20,614 nt of DNA from Pseudaquidulcibacter sp964557085 (lineage in GTDB: Bacteria > Pseudomonadota > Alphaproteobacteria > Caulobacterales > Aquidulcibacteraceae): positions 1 through 20,614 of the forward strand of contig CAZKYS010000037.1 of the NCBI GenBank assembly GCA_964557085.1, given 5' to 3'. Shown in pieces: positions 7,483-16,143 of this stretch. The translations under genes were made by a program, and so were the position numbers. The first letter of the stretch is position 1. Each line of letters opens with the position of its first letter. The notes below the pieces were generated by a model. That model was not told the origin of the DNA, did not search any database, and saw nothing but the letters and a program-made list of their open reading frames with translations.

Positions 7483-9159
7483 TTAAATCGTCATAATTAT
7501 GGCTTCAATCATTGGTCTTTTCTTTAGTTCAATGAATGACGCCTTTTTGACAGCCTTCATTACCATGTCTTCGGCAAATTCTTCATCTAGCCTTTCGGCT
7601 GGTTTCAGTTTTTTTATTGCTTTTTCAGCAATATCAGCAAGCCTATCAAGGGCCTTGTCAAATATATCGTCATTTTTATGGGCAAGACCACGGGTTCGCA
7701 AATCTGGCCCCGCAATGATTTCGCCTTTGTGATTAAGGGTTATTGCGATTACAATATAACCATTTTCACCAATTTTTTGGCGCTCTTTCATTGTTTCGCT
7801 GCCATCACGTAGCATTGAATAACCATCAACATAAAGACGCCCAGCGACTACTTCATCAACAACCCTTGGGCCATTTGGTGCAATTTCAACCATATCACCA
7901 TTTTTAGGCGCAATTGATTCAGGGATTTGCAATGATTTGGCATAACGTGAATGTTCAATAATATGGCGGCGCTCGCCATGGGTTGGTATTGCCATTTGCG
8001 GCCTTACCCATGAATACATTTGCGCAAGTTCACCACGGCATGGATGCCCAGAAACATGAATTGGCGCATCATGGGCGGTTATAACTTCGACATTTTGCAA
8101 GATTAATTTATTGATTAAATCATAAATATCGCGCTCATTACCCGGTATTTCACGTGATGAGAATAAAACTGTATCTCCATCACCCAAACTAAGGTGTGGG
8201 TGGTCGCCATCAGCAATACGCCTTAGAGCTGCCCGCGCCTCACCTTGTGAGCCTGTGCAAAGGAATAGGATTTCATTATCTTTATATGATTTTGCTTTAT
8301 CAGGTTCAACAAATGGAATTGGTGGAATAATTCCAACATTGCGCGCCGCAGTTGCAATCCGCACCATTGAACGGCCCATTAGGCAAACCGCGCGCCCTGC
8401 TTCATGCGCCGCATTAATAGCAGATGTTACACGCGCCACATTTGATGCAAAACACGCAATTGCAACCTTGCCTTTTTTGGTTTTTACGATTTTTTCAAGT
8501 TCATCACGAACGCCAATTTCCGAACCACTTTCACCATCTTGAAAAACATTGGTGGAATCGCAAATCATTGCCAAAACACCATCATCACCCATTTGTTTTA
8601 TGGCATTTATGTCGGTTGTTTCACCAATCAAAGGATTTGGATCGATTTTCCAATCACCAGTATGGAAAATACTGCCAAGTGGTGTGGTTATTTTAAGACC
8701 GTTTGGCTCGGCAATCGAATGGGTTATAGTTATATATTCAATTTCAAATGGCGCTAAATCAATTTTACCCTTTAATGGAACGACATTCAAAGGTGCAATA
8801 TCAAAAAGCCCATGTTCACGTAATTTATCTTTTATAAGCTCGGCGGTGAAAGGCGTTGCATACATAGGTGCGCCAATTTGAGGCCACAAATATCCAAGTG
8901 CGCCAATATGATCTTCATGCGCATGGGTAAGAATAATTCCAAGAATATCTTCTTTAATATCTTTTATGAATTCAGGGTCTGGAAGGATTATTTCAACCCC
9001 TGGAATATGTTCTTCACTTGCGAAAGTTACGCCGCAATCAACAATAATCCATTTTCTATTATTTTCATTTCCAAAACCATAAAGATTCAAATTCATACCA
9101 ATTTCATTTGATCCGCCCAATGGCAGATAAACAAATTGGTTTTCACTTACTTCACCCAA
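7483..9159 (-). CDS. rnj: Ribonuclease J (metallo-beta-lactamase/beta-CASP RNase)
   Basis: Exo- and endoribonuclease for mRNA decay and rRNA processing. Counting from the TTG at 9159 (558 aa): the N-terminal VYLPLGGSNEIGMN, metal motif THAHEDHIGALG (H79, H81, D83, H84), HTGDWKID, then the beta-CASP region with TGSQGEA, SSREIPGNE and HVSGHPCRGEL, and finally IPTHGERRH with the remaining conserved histidine. A C-terminal domain completes the usual length. The start is uncertain: the frame also opens at a TTG at 9177 just after an in-frame TAG. I prefer 9159 because AGTAGG lies 6 nt upstream and it fits the short N-terminus of relatives; the other TTG has no visible ribosome-binding site. No ATG is available before residue 22. 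Confidence 0.96.
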   Translation of the reverse strand: MGEVSENQFVYLPLGGSNEIGMNLNLYGFGNENNRKWIIVDCGVTFASEEHIPGVEIILPDPEFIKDIKEDILGIILTHAHEDHIGALGYLWPQIGAPMYATPFTAELIKDKLREHGLFDIAPLNVVPLKGKIDLAPFEIEYITITHSIAEPNGLKITTPLGSIFHTGDWKIDPNPLIGETTDINAIKQMGDDGVLAMICDSTNVFQDGESGSEIGVRDELEKIVKTKKGKVAIACFASNVARVTSAINAAHEAGRAVCLMGRSMVRIATAARNVGIIPPIPFVEPDKAKSYKDNEILFLCTGSQGEARAALRRIADGDHPHLSLGDGDTVLFSSREIPGNERDIYDLINKLILQNVEVITAHDAPIHVSGHPCRGELAQMYSWVRPQMAIPTHGERRHIIEHSRYAKSLQIPESIAPKNGDMVEIAPNGPRVVDEVVAGRLYVDGYSMLRDGSETMKERQKIGENGYIVIAITLNHKGEIIAGPDLRTRGLAHKNDDIFDKALDRLADIAEKAIKKLKPAERLDEEFAEDMVMKAVKKASFIELKKRPMIEAIIMTI

Positions 9160-9193
9160 TTTATACCTACTTTTCAATATCTAGAATTTAAAC

Positions 9194-9210
9194 ATGCGCA
9201 ATAAACGCAT
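9194..9210 (-). repeat. Short inverted repeat in rnj leader
   Basis: ATGCG at 9206-9210 and CGCAT at 9194-9198 on the minus strand could form a 5-bp stem with a 7-nt loop, extendable by two A-T pairs past a bulge. It lies 35-51 nt upstream of the preferred rnj start. It is too weak and lacks a T-run, so I do not call it a terminator; it might be a leader hairpin. Confidence 0.2.
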
Positions 9211-9237
9211 TTAGAACAAATGCAACCTTATTGTTGT

Positions 9238-9243
9238 ATTATA
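9238..9243 (-). promoter_or_regulatory. Candidate -10 element upstream of rnj
   Basis: Perfect TATAAT on the minus strand, 5 nt after the lipoprotein-gene stop and about 79 nt before the preferred rnj start. No good -35 hexamer is visible at 16-18 nt. If real, it would let rnj and the genes after it be transcribed independently of nuo and birA. Confidence 0.25.
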
Positions 9244-9248
9244 TGAAA

Positions 9249-9995
9249 CTATTGCGTTCTTAATTGAGTTGTCGGAATTGTGCAATTGTCTGGCGTTTTT
9301 AGTAATTCCGACAAGCCATCAACCGCAGTTTTTGCCGCAGCCTTAAACTCATACCCCTTTGAAGGCATAATTTCACGTTTGACAATTACTTTCTTATTTG
9401 CATCAAGAAGCGCAATTTGAAAACGACCACCATTAACGCCGCCCAAAGCCTCACCCATGTTTGACGGTATAATTAATCCACGGCTTTCGGTTGAAAAGAC
9501 ATCACGCACTTTGCCATCCAAGGCTTTTGAAGCGGATAAAACCGATTTTTCGCCATCGTAAATTGTTATTTCCCAGTAAGCTGCGTCAATGCTTTGCTGA
9601 GTGTTTAAATTTAAAGTGTATGCATCAAGACTTTCAAAACTTGATTCAATTGCGGTTTTTGTTTCATTAACGCGCCATGATAATTGAACGGCAATATTTG
9701 GCGCACTACCATAATTGGTTTTATCATCTACAATTTGAAGGTCATCTTGGAAATCAGGGGTTTTCCATTGAACCACACGCATTTTAGGGCCCTTGCCCAC
9801 ATATTGCCGCGCCCGCACACCTGCGCGACCATAAGTACCGCCTGCAACGCTGACACAAACTTTTTTATTGCTTAATTTTGTTTCATTGCTTTTTTCGGCA
9901 CGGCTTTTATCGCACCCATTTAAAAATGTTGCGGATAAAATCATTAAGCTGATTGCATAAATTTTGGTTTGCGTTTTTTGTTTCATAATTATCAT
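9249..9995 (-). CDS. Hypothetical lipoprotein
   Basis: I do not recognise this 248-aa protein. The N-terminus is a lipoprotein signal: a lysine-rich start (MKQKTQTK after an alternative ATG at 9986), a hydrophobic core and a lipobox-like FLNGC with C28 as the lipidated cysteine. N at -2 is atypical but tolerable. Asp at +2 (D29) is the residue that in enterobacteria favours inner-membrane retention. The mature part opens with VCVSVAGGTYGRAG and has many alternating hydrophobic segments (for example AYWEITIYDG, RFQIALLDANKK), suggesting a mainly beta fold. Cysteines C47 and C238 could form a disulfide. Neither ATG has a clear ribosome-binding site. It lies between birA and rnj, where many relatives carry coaX, and shows no pantothenate kinase motif. 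Confidence 0.8.
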   Translation of the reverse strand: MIIMKQKTQTKIYAISLMILSATFLNGCDKSRAEKSNETKLSNKKVCVSVAGGTYGRAGVRARQYVGKGPKMRVVQWKTPDFQDDLQIVDDKTNYGSAPNIAVQLSWRVNETKTAIESSFESLDAYTLNLNTQQSIDAAYWEITIYDGEKSVLSASKALDGKVRDVFSTESRGLIIPSNMGEALGGVNGGRFQIALLDANKKVIVKREIMPSKGYEFKAAAKTAVDGLSELLKTPDNCTIPTTQLRTQ

Positions 9996-10074
9996 TTATC
10001 GTTGCAATAACATTGTTTAACGGAAAATGATTTGAAATTTCAGAGATTTCCAAACGGTAACAACTAATAATAGA

Positions 10075-10791
10075 CTAGTGTGTAAAATTTACATCACCCG
10101 CTTGTATGAATTTTATATTTTGATTTTCATCAATTAGAATTAATTCGCCATTTTCATTTATTCCATTGAAAATGCCATATAAAGTTTCATTATGCGATTT
10201 AATTTGAACAGGCTTTCTAAATCCGAATGCATTTTCTTCCCAAAGCTTTTTAATTGGGGCAAAACCTTCATTAATATATATTTCGTTCAAAATATTAAAT
10301 TCGGCATCTATTTGTGATAGTAAATATCTTGGTTCAGGCGGTTTTGAATAATCTTTGATTGAAGTTGTTTCTTTATCTTCTATATCTGGGCTTTGTAATA
10401 AATTTACGCCAATTCCAATTGCAATAAAGGCATTTGGCTTTTCAATCCAACTTTCGAGCAAAATACCGCTTATTTTTTTACCATCGACCAAAATATCATT
10501 AGGCCATTTAAGTAGGGTTTCTTGTTGTGGAATATATTTTTCAATACAATTCTTAAGCGCAATGGCAATAATGAATGAATATAATGGCGATAATTTCGAA
10601 ACATCATCTAACTTAATTACGTAAGTCGCAAATAAATTACCACTTAATGATGTCCAAACCCTACCGCGGCGGCCACGCCCATTGGTTTGTTTTTTTGATA
10701 TAACCCAAAATGGCGCATCCTCACCCTCTTGGGCTATGTAACGCGCCATATCATTTGTTGAATAAACTTCTTCAAATTCGATTATTTTCAC
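10075..10791 (-). CDS. birA: Biotin--[acetyl-CoA-carboxylase] ligase, monofunctional
   Basis: Makes biotinyl-AMP and transfers biotin to lysine of acyl-CoA carboxylases. The 238-aa protein starts directly with the catalytic domain (EVYSTNDMA, 8-16); there is no N-terminal helix-turn-helix, so unlike E. coli BirA it should not act as a repressor. Active-site motifs are GRGRRGRVW (38-46), the biotinyl-AMP loop, and KWPNDILVDGKKISGIL (95-111). A small C-terminal domain ends in GDVNFTH. The start is GTG, overlapping the nuoN TGA as GTGA, a 4-nt overlap that implies translational coupling to nuoN. Linkage of birA behind nuoN is typical of alphaproteobacteria. Confidence 0.95.
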   Translation of the reverse strand: MKIIEFEEVYSTNDMARYIAQEGEDAPFWVISKKQTNGRGRRGRVWTSLSGNLFATYVIKLDDVSKLSPLYSFIIAIALKNCIEKYIPQQETLLKWPNDILVDGKKISGILLESWIEKPNAFIAIGIGVNLLQSPDIEDKETTSIKDYSKPPEPRYLLSQIDAEFNILNEIYINEGFAPIKKLWEENAFGFRKPVQIKSHNETLYGIFNGINENGELILIDENQNIKFIQAGDVNFTH

Positions 10792-12230
10792 TTAAACATT
10801 ACACTCGCAACAGTTGTTGCAGTATATAATAATCCAATAAATGGCATAAGCAAGGCAAATAAAATTGCGGTTCCTTTTACCGAAATACTAGTAGCGGCAA
10901 GACCACCCGCAAATTCCATTTTTGGCTCATCAAACCAAATTGTTTTGATAATACGCAAATAATAGAATGCAGAAACAACAGATGCCAAAATCAATGCAAT
11001 TGCAAGATATAAATGGCTTCCGTTCCAAACGGATTTAATAACCTCAAACTTACCCCAAAAGCCCGCTAATGGTGGAATACCCATTACGGAGAATAGGAAC
11101 ATTGTAAAGGCAACAGCAATCATAGGATGCTGCCTTGAAATACCTGCAAGGCTTGGAATGCTTTCAATTTTACGGCCTTCTGTTGAACGAAGCGATAAAA
11201 CAACCGCAAACATACCTATACCTGATAAGGCATAGATTGAGACAAACATTAGCAAAGCATTAGGGCCAAAAACTGGGCCCGCCGCAATTGCAACCAATGC
11301 ATAACCCATATTGGCGATTGAAGAATAAGCCAAAAGACGTTTGATATTTGTTTGTTGAAGCGCAAAGAATGCACCAATAAACATTGATAAAATCGCCATA
11401 ATCGAAACAATTTGCTGCCATTTTGCAATCGCGGGGCCAAACGCTTCAAAGCAAAAACGTGCAAGTAAAATTGTTGCCGCCATTTTTGGCGCTGTTGCAA
11501 AGAATGCAGTTGATGGTGTTGGCGAACCTTCATATACATCAGGCGTCCACATATGAAATGGTGCTGCTGACATTTTGAATGCGATACCCGACATTACAAA
11601 TACCATACCAAAAATCACGCCAACATTCGCATTTGCACTTAAAGAAGCGATTTTTTGGAAATTTATTGTTCCAGTAAAGCCATAAATCAAAGATGCGCCA
11701 TAAAGCAAAATACCTGATGATAGAGCGCCCAAAACGAAATATTTTAAACCAGCTTCTGATGATTTTTGGCTATCACGTGCATAGGCCGCTAATACATAAA
11801 GTGCCAAAGACTGAAGCTCAACACCCATATAAATTGCCAATAAATCATGCGCCGAAACCATAACAAACATACCCACAACCGCCAAAAGCGTTAAAACTGG
11901 ATATTCAGGTTTTTGGATGTTTCGGTCTTCTAAATAATCAATACTAAGAAGAAGTGCGCCAGCAGAAACGGCGCTTATAATGAATTTGGCAAATGAACCA
12001 AAATTATCAATAACCAAGCTGCCATTGAATAATAATATTGGTGTTTCAATTGCGTGTTTAACACTTGCAAAGCCTGCCGCAAGCAATACCAAAATGGCAA
12101 AATAATTTACTGCGCGATATGATTTTTTACCCGCAAATGCGCCAATAAGAACCGCCACCATTGCGCCCAAAACCAATGTTAGTTCTGGAATAATGAAGGG
12201 AAGTTGTTTTGAAATATTCTCTATACTCAT
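10788..12230 (-). CDS. nuoN: NADH-quinone oxidoreductase subunit N
   Basis: Antiporter-like proton-pumping subunit of the complex I membrane arm, closest to NuoA/J/K/H. It is 480 aa and strongly hydrophobic throughout, consistent with about 14 helices. Conserved charged residues expected for proton transfer are visible: E138 in YMGVELQSLALY, K219 in GIAFKMSAAPFH and K249 in ATAPKMAA. HMWTPDVYEGSPTP (226-239) is the subunit N version of the HTWLPDA loop. It begins 20 nt after the nuoM stop and its own stop overlaps the birA GTG. Confidence 0.97.
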   Translation of the reverse strand: MSIENISKQLPFIIPELTLVLGAMVAVLIGAFAGKKSYRAVNYFAILVLLAAGFASVKHAIETPILLFNGSLVIDNFGSFAKFIISAVSAGALLLSIDYLEDRNIQKPEYPVLTLLAVVGMFVMVSAHDLLAIYMGVELQSLALYVLAAYARDSQKSSEAGLKYFVLGALSSGILLYGASLIYGFTGTINFQKIASLSANANVGVIFGMVFVMSGIAFKMSAAPFHMWTPDVYEGSPTPSTAFFATAPKMAATILLARFCFEAFGPAIAKWQQIVSIMAILSMFIGAFFALQQTNIKRLLAYSSIANMGYALVAIAAGPVFGPNALLMFVSIYALSGIGMFAVVLSLRSTEGRKIESIPSLAGISRQHPMIAVAFTMFLFSVMGIPPLAGFWGKFEVIKSVWNGSHLYLAIALILASVVSAFYYLRIIKTIWFDEPKMEFAGGLAATSISVKGTAILFALLMPFIGLLYTATTVASVMFK

Positions 12231-12250
12231 TTTTCAATTCCAAACTGGCG

Positions 12251-13738
12251 TTATTTCATCATTGTTTGTAAATTATCGACCAAATGCATCACTGAAACAT
12301 TGGTGAAATCTAAAATTAATTGTGGCTTAAATCCAAGAAGCAGTGTGCCGATAATCAGTGGCAAGAAAACCAAAATTTCACGCAAATCCATATCTTGAAT
12401 ATCTGCAAGTTTCGGATTTACCAAAGGCCCGAACACAGTCTTGCGATAAAGCGTAAGCATGTATGCAGCCGATAAAATCACGCCACTTGCAGCGAATATT
12501 GCAAAGATGCGGCTTTCTAAGAATGTGCCTTGCATTGTCAAAACTTCACCGACAAAACCAGAAGTTCCAGGAAGTCCAACATTGCCCAAAGTAAACAGCA
12601 TAAATACCGCCGCATAAATTGGCATACGATTTACAAGACCACCATAAGCAGCAATTTCGCGTGTGTGCATACGATCATAAATGACACCAACACAAAGGAA
12701 TAAAGCACTTGCGATGAAACCATGTGATAGCATTTGGAACATTGCACCTTGAAGCCCCGCACCATTAAACGCAAAAATACCCAAAGTTACAAAGCCCATA
12801 TGTGCAACCGAAGAATAAGCAATAAGCTTTTTAATATCAGTCTGACGGAATGCCACAAGTGATGTATAAATCACCGCAATAACCGACATTGTGAAAATCA
12901 ATGGTTGGAAATGCAAACTTGCAAGCGGGAACATTGGCAAAGAGAAACGGATGAAACCATAACCACCCATTTTCAACAAAATGCCCGCAAGAATTACCGA
13001 ACCCGCAGTTGGCGCTTCAACGTGTGCATCAGGTAACCATGTGTGCACAGGCCACATAGGCATTTTCACCGCAAATGACGCAAAGAATGCAAGCCATAGC
13101 CAAATTTGCGCATCTTTTGTAAAATGGAATGCCTGAAGGGCGAGAATGTCCGAAGTGCCGGCTTTTAATACCATATATGCAACCGCGATAAGCATGAAAA
13201 GCGAACCAAGAAGCGTATAAAGGAAGAATTTATAAGCCGCATAAAAACGGTTCTTGCCACCCCAAATACCAATGATAAGATACATTGGAATAAGACCAGC
13301 TTCAAACAATACATAGAAGAAAACTAAATCTGTTGCACAGAAAACGCCAAGCATTACTGTTTCTAAAACAAGGAAAGCAACGAAATACTCAACAACACGT
13401 TTTTCAACAGACTTCCAGCTTGCAATAACGCAAAGCGGCATAAGGAATGTTGTTAAAAGAACAAAAAGAACCGAAATCCCATCAACACCCAAAGCATAAT
13501 TGATATTGCCATACCACGGAATACTTTCCTTAAATTGCATTGCCGCACTTGTATGGTCAAAATCCATTACAAGCTTCACAGAAATCAAAAAAGTAACGAA
13601 TGTTGTAATTAAAGCAATTACACGTGCAGAAGCCGCAGCTTTTTGGGCATTTTTATTAAGGCCGCTAATTAAAAGAATTAATAAAGCGCCAATTATTGGT
13701 AGCCACAAAATGGTCGATAACATAGGTAAACCAAACAT
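12251..13738 (-). CDS. nuoM: NADH-quinone oxidoreductase subunit M
   Basis: Second antiporter-like proton pump of the complex I membrane arm. It is 495 aa, about 14 helices. Key residues are E146 (VLFEAGLIP), K225 (FAVKMPMWP) followed by HTWLPDAHVEAPTAGS (232-247), and K256 in ILLKMGGYG. The ATG at 13738 is preceded by AAAGGGGGG inside the end of nuoL, with 8 nt between; the GGGG touching the ATG is too close to serve. Only 4 nt separate it from the nuoL stop. Confidence 0.97.
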   Translation of the reverse strand: MFGLPMLSTILWLPIIGALLILLISGLNKNAQKAAASARVIALITTFVTFLISVKLVMDFDHTSAAMQFKESIPWYGNINYALGVDGISVLFVLLTTFLMPLCVIASWKSVEKRVVEYFVAFLVLETVMLGVFCATDLVFFYVLFEAGLIPMYLIIGIWGGKNRFYAAYKFFLYTLLGSLFMLIAVAYMVLKAGTSDILALQAFHFTKDAQIWLWLAFFASFAVKMPMWPVHTWLPDAHVEAPTAGSVILAGILLKMGGYGFIRFSLPMFPLASLHFQPLIFTMSVIAVIYTSLVAFRQTDIKKLIAYSSVAHMGFVTLGIFAFNGAGLQGAMFQMLSHGFIASALFLCVGVIYDRMHTREIAAYGGLVNRMPIYAAVFMLFTLGNVGLPGTSGFVGEVLTMQGTFLESRIFAIFAASGVILSAAYMLTLYRKTVFGPLVNPKLADIQDMDLREILVFLPLIIGTLLLGFKPQLILDFTNVSVMHLVDNLQTMMK

Positions 13739-13742
13739 CCCC

Positions 13743-15815
13743 TTAGCCCCCCTTTGTCAAAGCAAGTGCGCCAAAGGCAACAAGTGCGATTAACATGATG
13801 AAGGCATAATGATAAACATAGCCAGTTTGAACTTTAACAGATTTTTTTGAAACCCAATCAATATCATTTGCGATACCATTTGGACCCAATCCATCAATAA
13901 TTTTGCCGTCGCCAACTTTCCATAAAAAGTCACCAATTGCGCGGGCAGATTTTACAAAAATCACTTCGTAAAGTTCGTCAAAATACCATTTATTATAAAG
14001 GAATGCGTGAAGTGGCCCCGCCGCTTTAGCAATTTTTTTGCCCATTCCTTCATTCCAGAAGTAAACAAATAATGCACCCAAAAGCCCCGTGATTGTTACG
14101 GTTAATGGCGCAAATTTAACCCATTCAGGAACGTCATGGCGTAAGTGTAAAATATGATTTTCTGGTGAATTATAAATTGCATGTCCCCAGAATTCATGTG
14201 CGCCTTCGCCAACGAATGCAGGGGCAAAGATAACACCGGCAAATAATGCGCCAAATGCAAGCAAGAATAATGGAATTAACATTACCAATGGGCTTTCATG
14301 TGCAGGGGCAGAACCATCATCTTTCTCATGATGCGCATCATGATGATCGCCACCATGCGCAACATTTGCATGTAAATGGTCTGACATTGCATGATCGTCA
14401 TGATGACCATGCGCATCACCTTTAAATGTGCCAGTGAATGTCATGAAAATTAGACGCCAAGAATAAAAGCTAGTTAATAATGCAGCAAGAACCGAAATCC
14501 AGAATGCAAAGCCAGCAAATGGGCGGCCTTCTTGTGACGCAGCAAACGCACTTTCAATAATCGCATCTTTAGAGAAGAAACCAGCAAGACCAAGATTTGT
14601 TCCAGGGATACCAATACCTGTAATTGCCAATGTACCAATAAGCATGATGGCATAGGTGATTTTCATTGGTTTCCAAACCGCACCCATTTTACGCATATCT
14701 TGTTCATGGTGAAGGCCGTGAATTACTGAACCCGCGCCCAAGAATAGCAAGGCTTTAAAGAATGCGTGTGTAAACAAATGGAACATTGCCGCCTGATAAA
14801 CACCAACACCCGCCGCAAAGAACATATAACCAAGCTGCGAACAGGTTGAATAAGCGATTACGCGTTTAATATCATTCTGCGCAAGGCCAACAGTTGCCGC
14901 GAAAATCGCAGTTACCGCACCAACCAATGTAATCATACCAGCCGCAAAATGGGTATTTTCATAGATTGGCGAACAAATTGTAACCAATACAACACCCGCA
15001 GTTACCATTGTTGCGGCGTGGATAAGTGCCGAAACTGGTGTTGGGCCTTCCATCGCATCAGGCAACCAAGTGTGTAAAAAGAATTGTGCCGATTTACCCA
15101 TTGCACCAATGAATAAAAGAACGCCAATAACTTCTAGCGCAGGTAATTTCCAATTGCCCCAATCCATTGTGTCATTCAAATGATGCGGGATTGCATGGAA
15201 AACTTCTTTGAATTCAATTGTGCCAAACACCATGAAAACCGACATGATACCAAGCACAAAACCAAAGTCACCAACGCGATTAACAACAAATGCTTTAATT
15301 TGTGCATCATTCGCCGAGCGTTTTAAATACCAAAAACCGATAAGAAGATATGATGCAACACCAACACCTTCCCAACCAAAGAATAATTGCATGAAGTCAG
15401 CGGCAGTTACCAATGACAACATCGCAAAGGTAAATAAAGACAAATAAGCAAAGAAACGCGGTTTATGTGGATCCTCACTCATATATCCCCATGAATATAA
15501 GTGAACTAATGATGAAACCGAAGTTACAACCACCATCATAACCGCTGAAATCGCATCAAGTCGAATTGACCAAGTTGATTTAAAACCTGCAACATCAATC
15601 CAAGTGAAAAGGCGAATTGGATCCTCAGGTAATTCAAGGGTTTTTGACCAATGACCATAGAATATTGTTGCCGCACTAAAGAAAGCAACAAATAACATGC
15701 CAGTTGTAACAGCCATTGATACTTTTTGTGGTAATACACGCCCAAAAAGACCCGCAATGATTGCGCCAACCATTGGCGAAAAAACAACTAAGAGAGCAAG
15801 AGTTTCAACAGACAC
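13743..15815 (-). CDS. nuoL: NADH-quinone oxidoreductase subunit L
   Basis: Most distal proton-pumping subunit of complex I. It is 690 aa. Visible: E149 (FFGWEGVGVASY), K241 (AMGKSAQFF), HTWLPDAMEGPTPVSALIH (248-266), and a C-terminal region expected to form the long lateral helix HL that runs along the membrane arm. Between helices, residues 466-507 form a histidine- and aspartate-rich extramembrane loop with 12 His in 42 residues, longer than the loop in E. coli. The start is GTG at 15815 with GAAGGG upstream, 4 nt after the nuoK stop. Confidence 0.97.
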   Translation of the reverse strand: MSVETLALLVVFSPMVGAIIAGLFGRVLPQKVSMAVTTGMLFVAFFSAATIFYGHWSKTLELPEDPIRLFTWIDVAGFKSTWSIRLDAISAVMMVVVTSVSSLVHLYSWGYMSEDPHKPRFFAYLSLFTFAMLSLVTAADFMQLFFGWEGVGVASYLLIGFWYLKRSANDAQIKAFVVNRVGDFGFVLGIMSVFMVFGTIEFKEVFHAIPHHLNDTMDWGNWKLPALEVIGVLLFIGAMGKSAQFFLHTWLPDAMEGPTPVSALIHAATMVTAGVVLVTICSPIYENTHFAAGMITLVGAVTAIFAATVGLAQNDIKRVIAYSTCSQLGYMFFAAGVGVYQAAMFHLFTHAFFKALLFLGAGSVIHGLHHEQDMRKMGAVWKPMKITYAIMLIGTLAITGIGIPGTNLGLAGFFSKDAIIESAFAASQEGRPFAGFAFWISVLAALLTSFYSWRLIFMTFTGTFKGDAHGHHDDHAMSDHLHANVAHGGDHHDAHHEKDDGSAPAHESPLVMLIPLFLLAFGALFAGVIFAPAFVGEGAHEFWGHAIYNSPENHILHLRHDVPEWVKFAPLTVTITGLLGALFVYFWNEGMGKKIAKAAGPLHAFLYNKWYFDELYEVIFVKSARAIGDFLWKVGDGKIIDGLGPNGIANDIDWVSKKSVKVQTGYVYHYAFIMLIALVAFGALALTKGG
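14295..14417 (-). other. His/Asp-rich loop within nuoL
   Basis: Encodes NuoL residues 467-507, containing His at 469, 471, 472, 475, 480, 482, 487, 491, 492, 495, 496 and 506, and eight Asp. It lies between a helix ending near MTFTGTF and the next starting near SPLVMLIPL, so it should face an aqueous side. Short His-rich stretches here occur in other alphaproteobacterial NuoL proteins; metal binding is possible but untested. Confidence 0.7.
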
Positions 15816-15819
15816 TTTT

Positions 15820-16143
15820 CTAGCCCTTCATAATATTCAAATCTTCAACCGCAATTGTGCCACGGTTTCGGAAATATACGACCAAGATTGCAAGGCCAAC
15901 CGCAGCCTCAGCCGCAGCAACAGTTAATACAAACATTGCAAAAACTTGCCCCACTAAATCACCCAAAAATACTGAGAATGCGACAAAATTCACATTTACA
16001 GCCAATAAAATCAACTCGATAGACATCAAAATAACGATGATATTCTTACGGTTTACAAAAATCCCAAAAACGCCAATTGTAAAAAGGGCTGCGGCAAATG
16101 CCAAATAATGGGTTAAACCAATTGAATGACCCAAATCTATCAT
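15820..16143 (-). CDS. nuoK: NADH-quinone oxidoreductase subunit K
   Basis: Small three-helix subunit of the complex I membrane arm, related to MrpC. It is 107 aa, close to the usual 100-105. The two membrane glutamates essential in E. coli NuoK (E36 and E72) correspond to E43 (MSIELILLAVN) and E79 (VAAAEAAVGLAI), with the same 36-residue spacing. The ATG overlaps the nuoJ stop as ATGA. Its C-terminus is basic to mixed (YFRNRGTIAVEDLNIMKG). Confidence 0.96.
   Translation of the reverse strand: MIDLGHSIGLTHYLAFAAALFTIGVFGIFVNRKNIIVILMSIELILLAVNVNFVAFSVFLGDLVGQVFAMFVLTVAAAEAAVGLAILVVYFRNRGTIAVEDLNIMKG

Noticed and set aside
10021..10060. Possible terminator between birA and the lipoprotein gene
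   Set aside because: Only a 5-bp A/T-rich stem (GAAAT/ATTTC) with no T-run; too weak to call.
14295..14417. Tandem DNA repeat in nuoL
   Set aside because: The repeated CAT/GAT triplets follow from His/Asp codons; there is no regular repeat unit, so I list it as a protein feature instead.
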